Shown: positions 51,057 through 55,609 of the stretch, one piece after another
Layout of the letters: each line of letters opens with the position of its first letter
Numbering within the stretch: position 1 is the first letter of the stretch
Assembly: GCF_000378445.1 (NCBI RefSeq)
Contig: NZ_KB899726.1
Location: 1 to 55,609, forward strand
DNA: 55,609 nt
Direction of reading: 5' to 3'
Source of the DNA: Deinococcus aquatilis DSM 23025
GTDB lineage: Bacteria; Deinococcota; Deinococci; Deinococcales; Deinococcaceae
The notes under the pieces: generated by a model
What the model saw: the letters and a program-made list of their open reading frames with translations, nothing else
Database searches by the model: none
What the model was told of the DNA's origin: nothing
Position numbers and translations under genes: made by a program

Positions 51057-51524
51057 ATGACTTCGCCCACACGCCTCACGGCAGAACTGGAAGGTGACTT
51101 CGTGGTGTTTCTGATCGGTCTACGGATCAACGCGCCGTGGAAGGTTTCTGCCTGGCTACCTGTGATCCGGGCCATGCCCAGAATGCTGCGTGAACTGGGT
51201 CAGCAGCCGGAACTCGGCCTGCTGGGGGGGCACTTTGCCGGGATGACACTCATTCAGTACTGGCGCAGCACCGAACATCTCAACGCCTATGCCCAGTCGC
51301 GCCAGCATGAGCATCTGCCTGCGTGGCGGGCCTTCAACCAGAACGCTCGCCGGGCCAGGGGAGCCGTGGGCATCTGGCACGAAACCTACCGTGTGGCAGC
51401 GGGGCAATACGAAACCGTATATGTCGATATGCCCGCTTTCGGGCTGGGACGGGCCGGACGGTTGGTGCCTGCCAGTGGGAGGCGCGAAACGGCGGCAGGA
51501 CGAATCAGCCCGCCCGCTGTGTAG
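51057..51524 (+). CDS. DUF4188 protein (monooxygenase/aldoxime dehydratase-like fold)
   Basis: The protein has 155 residues. DFVVFLIGLRINAPWKVSAWLPVIRAMPRMLREL, GMTLIQYWRSTEHLNAYAQSRQHEHLPAWRAFNQ and VGIWHETYRV..YETVYVDMPAFGLG are DUF4188 blocks. The fold is a ferredoxin-like monooxygenase barrel, and WH in VGIWHETY is conserved. Function in the family is not fixed; a heme-linked or small-molecule enzyme is assumed. The divergent PadR gene is the probable regulator. Confidence 0.85.
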   Translation: MTSPTRLTAELEGDFVVFLIGLRINAPWKVSAWLPVIRAMPRMLRELGQQPELGLLGGHFAGMTLIQYWRSTEHLNAYAQSRQHEHLPAWRAFNQNARRARGAVGIWHETYRVAAGQYETVYVDMPAFGLGRAGRLVPASGRRETAAGRISPPAV

Positions 51525-51539
51525 TTCTTGCTGGCCGCT

Positions 51540-52181
51540 CTATCCCGCTCCGACCTCGCGGCCCACCTCACGCTCCAACACGAACAGCGTATGCGCCACC
51601 CGCACCCCGTACCAGGAAGTCCAGTCCTGCTGGTGCTGCACGCTCAGGCCACAGCGGGCAAAGAAGGTCAGCCACTCGGCCCGCGTCCGTTCCTGCTGTG
51701 GGTGGCCCCATTCCAGATTGATCAGGGCATCGGCCCAATGGGACGTGGTTTCTGTGTCTTCCAGCACCAGCAAACGCCCCCGCGAGACGCGCACAGCCTC
51801 ACGCAGCACCCGTTCGGGGTCGGGGCAATGGTGCAGCACGAAGGCCAGTACTACGGTGTCAAAGCTCTGGTCTGGAAAGGGAATGGTATGGCCGCCATAG
51901 CTGCGGCGCGGCAGGCCGTACTTGTGCGCCAGCAGCGCGGCAATCGGCTGGGCGATCCAGCGTTGACCGAATGCGCCGGGGTGCGGCGGCACGTCCAGCA
52001 GCGTGACGAAAAAGCCGTGCCAGAGCCTCAGCAGAGCAGCGGTATGGCCGGAGCCTGCGCCCAAGTCCAGCACCTGCCCGCCCGTAAGGTGCGGCGCGAT
52101 TCGGCCCGTCAGGTCTGCCGCTCGCCGCCACGCCACCGGGCCGTAGAGGGCGGCGGCAAGCTGTGACCAGACGCGGCGCAC
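51540..52181 (-). CDS. Class I SAM-dependent methyltransferase
   Basis: The protein has 213 residues. Motif I is VLDLGAGSGHTAALL, FDTVVLAFVLHHCPDPERVLREAVRVSRGRLLVLED is motifs II-III, and FFARCGLSVQHQQDW is a typical UbiE/Methyltransf_11 end. The GTG start follows the hrpB stop directly, so it is translated from the hrpB message. The substrate is unknown. Confidence 0.85.
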   Translation of the reverse strand: MRRVWSQLAAALYGPVAWRRAADLTGRIAPHLTGGQVLDLGAGSGHTAALLRLWHGFFVTLLDVPPHPGAFGQRWIAQPIAALLAHKYGLPRRSYGGHTIPFPDQSFDTVVLAFVLHHCPDPERVLREAVRVSRGRLLVLEDTETTSHWADALINLEWGHPQQERTRAEWLTFFARCGLSVQHQQDWTSWYGVRVAHTLFVLEREVGREVGAG

Positions 52182-54728
52182 CTACACGCCCCGTTTTTTG
52201 GTGCCCTTCATCGGGGCGTGCGTCCACGGATCATCGGGCCAGGGGTGCTTGGGATAACGGCCCCGCAGATCCTTACGGACTTCAAAGTAACTGGAATTCC
52301 AGAACGAGCGCAGATCCTGCGTGACCTGTACGGGCCGTCCGGCAGGCGAAAGCAGGTGCAGCAGCACGGGTGTCCGGCCCGCGTTGACGGTGGGCGTGTG
52401 CTCCAGCCCAAACAATTCCTGCAATTTGACGGCCAGAATCGGCGCGTCGCCGGGGCGGTATTCCAGCCGGATGCGGCTTCCGGTGGGAACGGTCAGATGT
52501 GTGGGGGCCAGCTCGTCCAGTTGCACGGGCAGGGGCCACGGCAACAGGGCTTGCAGCGCGGGCAGGAGGTTCAGTCGGCCCAGATCGTCGCGGCTGCGGG
52601 CGCTGCCAAAATACGGGCCAAGCCACGTTTCCAGCGTGTCCAGCAGCGCCGAATCCGACAAATCGGGCCAGTCCTCACCGGGTCGCCAGTACCGCACCGA
52701 CTCTGCACGGGCGCGAAACTGCGCGGCTTCCGGCGAAAAGCTCAGCAGATGCAGCCCCTCGGCGCGGATGGCCCCGGCCAGTGCCCCGGCCCGCGCCCCG
52801 GCAGGGAGGTCGCGCAGGGGTTGGCTGCTCAGAATCAGTGCGCCCACCCGCTGTTGCCTCTCCGCGATCAGTGTGCCCGTGCGTGAATCCCAGCGCACCA
52901 CGTCGGCGGCCTCGGCGCGGGCTTCCAGTGCGGCGCGGTCCAGCGGGGCAGCCAGAAAAATCCGGCCCTCGGCGCTGCCTGCCGCCTTTGCCCAAGCTCC
53001 CGGTGTGGCGTCCAGATGGGCCACCGCCAACGCCGCAGCTCCGGCCAGAGGGTCGCCTTCGGGAAGCGCCGCGCCCTGCCCACCCGCCAGCAAAAAGCGC
53101 CCGCGTCCGTCCTCGCGGGCCAGTGCCGCCCGTTCGGGATAGGCCAGCGCCACCAGTGCGCCCACGTCATAGGCGTTCGGGGAGCCGGATTCGGGCCGTA
53201 CCTTCAGCAGCGTGCGCCACTGCTTGGCAAGGCGTTCCACCCGCTCCAGCACGGCTGTATCTGCTCCCCTGAGTTCAGTGCCGCGTTCGCCGCGCCGCCA
53301 TGCCCGCAGCGCCGCCACCCGGTCTGTCAGGTCGGCCCCGGAACCGGGGGGCAGGGGGTCGCGTTCTTCCAGCAGGGCGGCCACGTCGGCGGCCAGGGCT
53401 GGGTCTTCGGTGGTGCTCAGCAGGTGCGCCAGCCGGGGATGGGTCGGAAAGTCCAGCAGTCTGGCCCCGGCTGCCGTGACCTTTCCGGCCTCGTCCAGTG
53501 CCTCCAGATCGTGCAGCAGCGTGCGGGCGAGGGCCACACGGGGCGCGGGCGGAACATCCAACCAGTGCAATGTGGCGGGGTCGGGGGTGCCCCACTGCGC
53601 CAGTTCCAGCGTCAGCGGGGCAAGGTCGGCTTCCAGCACCTCGGGCAGGCTGGCGGCGGGCAACAGGGCGTGGGTGCGCTCGCTCCAGAGGCGGTAGGCC
53701 ACCCCCGGTGCCGTGCGTCCGGCCCGTCCTGCCCGCTGTGTGGCGCTGTCCCGCGTGACCCGTCCCGTCAGCATCCGCGACAGGCCCGAGGCCGGATCAA
53801 AGCGCTGGGTGCGGCTCTGCCCGCCGTCGATGACCACCCGCACGCCCGCGATGGTGAGGCTGGTTTCGGCAATCGAGGTCGCCAGAACCACCTTGCGGCG
53901 CCCGCCCGGATCAGGTAACAGCGCCCGCCGCTGCGCCGCCAACGGCAAATCTCCGTACAGGGGCAACACCGCGATTCCGGCAGCTTCCAGATCGGCCAGT
54001 TGCGCGGCGGCTCCCCGAATTTCGCGTACTCCCGGCAGGAAGGCCAGAATGTCGCCGGGGTCGGCCTCCAGCGCCGAGCGCACGGCCCGCGCCACCGCGT
54101 CCTCTATCCGGCCCACCGGGTCTGCCGCCAGATAGCGCACGTCTACCGGGTAGGCCCGCCCCGCGCTCTCGATCAGCGGCGCATTCAGGCGGGCGGGCAG
54201 ATCGGCGTTCAGGGTGGCGCTCATGACCAGCACGCGCAGATCGTCGCGCAGGGCTTCCTGCACTTCGCGCAGCAGGGCCAGCGCCAGATCTGCGTTCAGG
54301 CTGCGTTCGTGAAACTCGTCCAGAATGACCAGCCCCACGCCCGCCAACTCGGGATCGCGCTGCAACCGGCGGGTCAGGATGCCCTCGGTGACAACCTCTA
54401 TGCGCGTGGCCGCCGACACCCGCGACTCGAAGCGCACGCGGTAGCCCACGCTCTGGCCCACTTCCTCGCCCAGCGTTTCGGCCATCCGCGAGGCCACCGC
54501 CCGCGCCGCCACCCGCCGGGGCTGCAAGACCACGACCCGTTGTCCGGCCAGCCAAGGCTCGTGCAGCAAGGCCAGCGGCAGCGCCGTGCTTTTGCCCGCA
54601 CCGGGCGGGGCCTGCACCACCACCAGCGGATGCACTTGCAGCGCCGCCTGCACCGCCGGAATCACTTCGGCAATCGGCAGGTCGGTGGGGGGCAGGAGAG
54701 AGCTGGAAGGGTCGGACACGGCGGGCAT
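52182..54728 (-). CDS. hrpB: ATP-dependent helicase HrpB
   Basis: This 848-residue DEAH-box (DExH) helicase has PPGAGKST (Walker A, ~41-48), DEFH (137-140), SATLNAD (motif III), TSIAETSLTIAGVRVVIDGG (motif V) and QRAGRAGRTAPG (motif VI). The C-terminal HA2 and HrpB-specific domain (WLGPYFGSARSRDDLGRLNL..., LTVPTGSRIRLEY) complete it. HrpB family proteins act on RNA in many bacteria, with a role still uncertain. It is in an operon with the methyltransferase. Confidence 0.94.
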   Translation of the reverse strand: MPAVSDPSSSLLPPTDLPIAEVIPAVQAALQVHPLVVVQAPPGAGKSTALPLALLHEPWLAGQRVVVLQPRRVAARAVASRMAETLGEEVGQSVGYRVRFESRVSAATRIEVVTEGILTRRLQRDPELAGVGLVILDEFHERSLNADLALALLREVQEALRDDLRVLVMSATLNADLPARLNAPLIESAGRAYPVDVRYLAADPVGRIEDAVARAVRSALEADPGDILAFLPGVREIRGAAAQLADLEAAGIAVLPLYGDLPLAAQRRALLPDPGGRRKVVLATSIAETSLTIAGVRVVIDGGQSRTQRFDPASGLSRMLTGRVTRDSATQRAGRAGRTAPGVAYRLWSERTHALLPAASLPEVLEADLAPLTLELAQWGTPDPATLHWLDVPPAPRVALARTLLHDLEALDEAGKVTAAGARLLDFPTHPRLAHLLSTTEDPALAADVAALLEERDPLPPGSGADLTDRVAALRAWRRGERGTELRGADTAVLERVERLAKQWRTLLKVRPESGSPNAYDVGALVALAYPERAALAREDGRGRFLLAGGQGAALPEGDPLAGAAALAVAHLDATPGAWAKAAGSAEGRIFLAAPLDRAALEARAEAADVVRWDSRTGTLIAERQQRVGALILSSQPLRDLPAGARAGALAGAIRAEGLHLLSFSPEAAQFRARAESVRYWRPGEDWPDLSDSALLDTLETWLGPYFGSARSRDDLGRLNLLPALQALLPWPLPVQLDELAPTHLTVPTGSRIRLEYRPGDAPILAVKLQELFGLEHTPTVNAGRTPVLLHLLSPAGRPVQVTQDLRSFWNSSYFEVRKDLRGRYPKHPWPDDPWTHAPMKGTKKRGV

Positions 54729-55076
54729 GCTAGCGCGGGAGGGCGGGCAGATCTGGAAGCCAGATATTGAAATACCAGTTCATCAACTTCTATACACCTC
54801 TGCTGTCCTGCAAAGGACGCGGCGCATGACAACCGGGGCAAGAGCGAGAACATCAGACCCAAAGCGGCAACGCCCGGACTTTGAAGGCTGGGGCAACCCA
54901 ACCCCCCCCCGTTGCTGACGCAACGCCCCCCCTTAAAGGGGAGGACAAGAGAGAGGTGCTCCCCTTTAAGGTGGGCTGGCGGCGAAGCCGACTGGGGGGT
55001 CGTACGATCCCTGAACGTTGCTCAGCCCAACAGGAATCAAGAAGCCTTCCCGCGCTCCGGTTGCGTGCGCCGTCTT
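54729..55076. other. 348-base gene-free stretch with inverted REP-like units
   Basis: Besides the repeats at 54893-55000, no gene is seen. Short A/T-rich stretches near 54760-54800 may belong to the hrpB promoter. Confidence 0.5.
54893..55000. repeat. Pair of inverted REP-like palindromes
   Basis: Unit one (54893-54942, minus orientation) holds CCGTTGC/GCAACG with C- and G-runs and CCTTAAAGGGGAGG. Unit two (54957-55000, plus) begins CTCCCCTTTAAGG, then GGCTGGCGGCGAAGCCGA and TGGGGGGTC. The inner hairpins differ (CGTTGC against GGC-GAA-GCC), but the frame of outer runs is shared, like mixed REP/BIME units. Confidence 0.6.
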
Positions 55077-55609
55077 CTACGCCAGAGCAGGCAGCCCACC
55101 CAGCCGCAATACGTCCCGCAGATCGCGCAACACAGCATCTGGCGTTTCTCCGTTCAGGGCGTGTCCGGTGGGCAGGAAGGCCGCCCGTATGCCGACCTGT
55201 TGCGGCCCCCACACGTCATTTTTGGGGGAGTCGCCCACGAACCACGTTTCTGCCGCCGACACGCCCAGCCGCTCCAGCGCCAGCGTATAGATACGCGGAT
55301 CGGGTTTGCTGATTCCCACTTCCTCACTGATCAGCACATCGTCTATCAGGGGCAGTAATCCCAATTGCTCCAGAACAGATGCCTGACCTTCAGTACGCCC
55401 ATTGGTGATAATGGAGAGCTTCAGACCGCTCTGGCGCAGAGTATGCAGAAGGTCAAGGGCGTAAGGCATAAGTTGAGCGGAACTTGCCTTGTGTTGCCGA
55501 AAATCCCCGAATAATAGACCTCTTGCGAAAGTCATGACGGGCAGGCTCGGGTCAGGTTGCAGAGCGCGGCAATGAGTTGAACCCGGAGGGCGAAGCGACG
55601 CCGCCGATG
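55077..55609 (-). CDS. HAD-superfamily hydrolase, C-terminal part (cut by right window edge)
   Basis: The frame continues without a stop to the window edge, so the N-terminal DxD nucleophile motif is outside. In the visible part LSIITNGRTEGQASVLEQLGLL is motif II (Thr/Ser), SEEVGISKPDPRIYTLALERLGV carries motif III Lys, and TWFVGDSPKNDVWGPQQVGIRAAFL is motif IV with its acidic pair. It resembles YjjG-type nucleotidases and phosphatases; the substrate is unknown. The internal ATG at 55535 is likely not the true start. Confidence 0.85.
   Translation of the reverse strand, partial: SAASLRPPGSTHCRALQPDPSLPVMTFARGLLFGDFRQHKASSAQLMPYALDLLHTLRQSGLKLSIITNGRTEGQASVLEQLGLLPLIDDVLISEEVGISKPDPRIYTLALERLGVSAAETWFVGDSPKNDVWGPQQVGIRAAFLPTGHALNGETPDAVLRDLRDVLRLGGLPALA

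Overview
The window looks like a chromosomal segment of a Deinococcus species. The reasons are high GC, a DdrA gene preceded by a radiation/desiccation response motif, a Deinococcus-type SNF2 helicase carrying an intein, and many genes that begin 5-7 bases after a TANNNT -10 box, the leaderless arrangement common in this genus. No rRNA, tRNA or CRISPR array was seen. The left edge cuts an IS630-type transposase and the right edge cuts a HAD hydrolase gene.

Layout. 1-7 kb: transposase remnant, a DUF402 protein, purN, an M20 dipeptidase, a KirBac-type potassium channel, a heat-shock repressor made of two tandem HspR units behind a HAIR-like operator, and a PPP-type phosphatase. 7-17 kb: a frameshifted small gene divergent from a LysR regulator, cysS behind a Cys-Cys leader peptide and terminator, a DUF697 protein, a second phosphatase, glyS behind a glycine T-box, L-lactate dehydrogenase, a secreted alpha/beta hydrolase and a membrane protein. 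17-27 kb: an SWI/SNF-type helicase interrupted in its Walker A motif by an intein with class 3 features, then an ECF-like sigma factor, its zinc-binding anti-sigma factor and divergent YceI and DM13 genes. Three matching GAAC-N17-CGTA promoters tie these into one regulon. Next come a nitroreductase, a thioesterase, aat and an NRAMP transporter with an MntR/DtxR-type operator. 29-36 kb: serA, a Panacea-domain gene coupled to a two-TM protein (candidate toxin-antitoxin pair), a lysine block (class III aminotransferase, lysine 2,3-aminomutase, divergent Lrp regulator) and an endonuclease V gene coupled to the Lrp gene. 36-46 kb: a trp operon (trpE, a four-helix-bundle gene, trpG, trpD) behind a textbook attenuator with a Trp-Trp-Trp leader peptide, a PepSY/DUF2271/ApbE flavin-transfer block, glgB, and hisB-hisH. 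46-55.6 kb: a short TetR regulator, an AT-rich non-coding island, a secreted subtilase lipoprotein, ddrA overlapping a 30-residue membrane peptide, PadR/DUF4188, a methyltransferase, hrpB and the HAD fragment.

Control by RNA stands out. Three amino-acid-linked genes use three different leader designs: a T-box (glyS), a Trp attenuator (trpE) and a probable Cys attenuator (cysS). In the last two the leader peptide itself appears to be translated from a leaderless start. Intergenic regions also hold arrays of degenerate 7-base repeats, a ~190-bp dispersed repeat and REP-like palindromes. Two of the heptamer arrays bracket the four-helix-bundle gene inside the trp operon.

All calls rest on reading the sequence and on knowledge of the families. 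No database search was possible.
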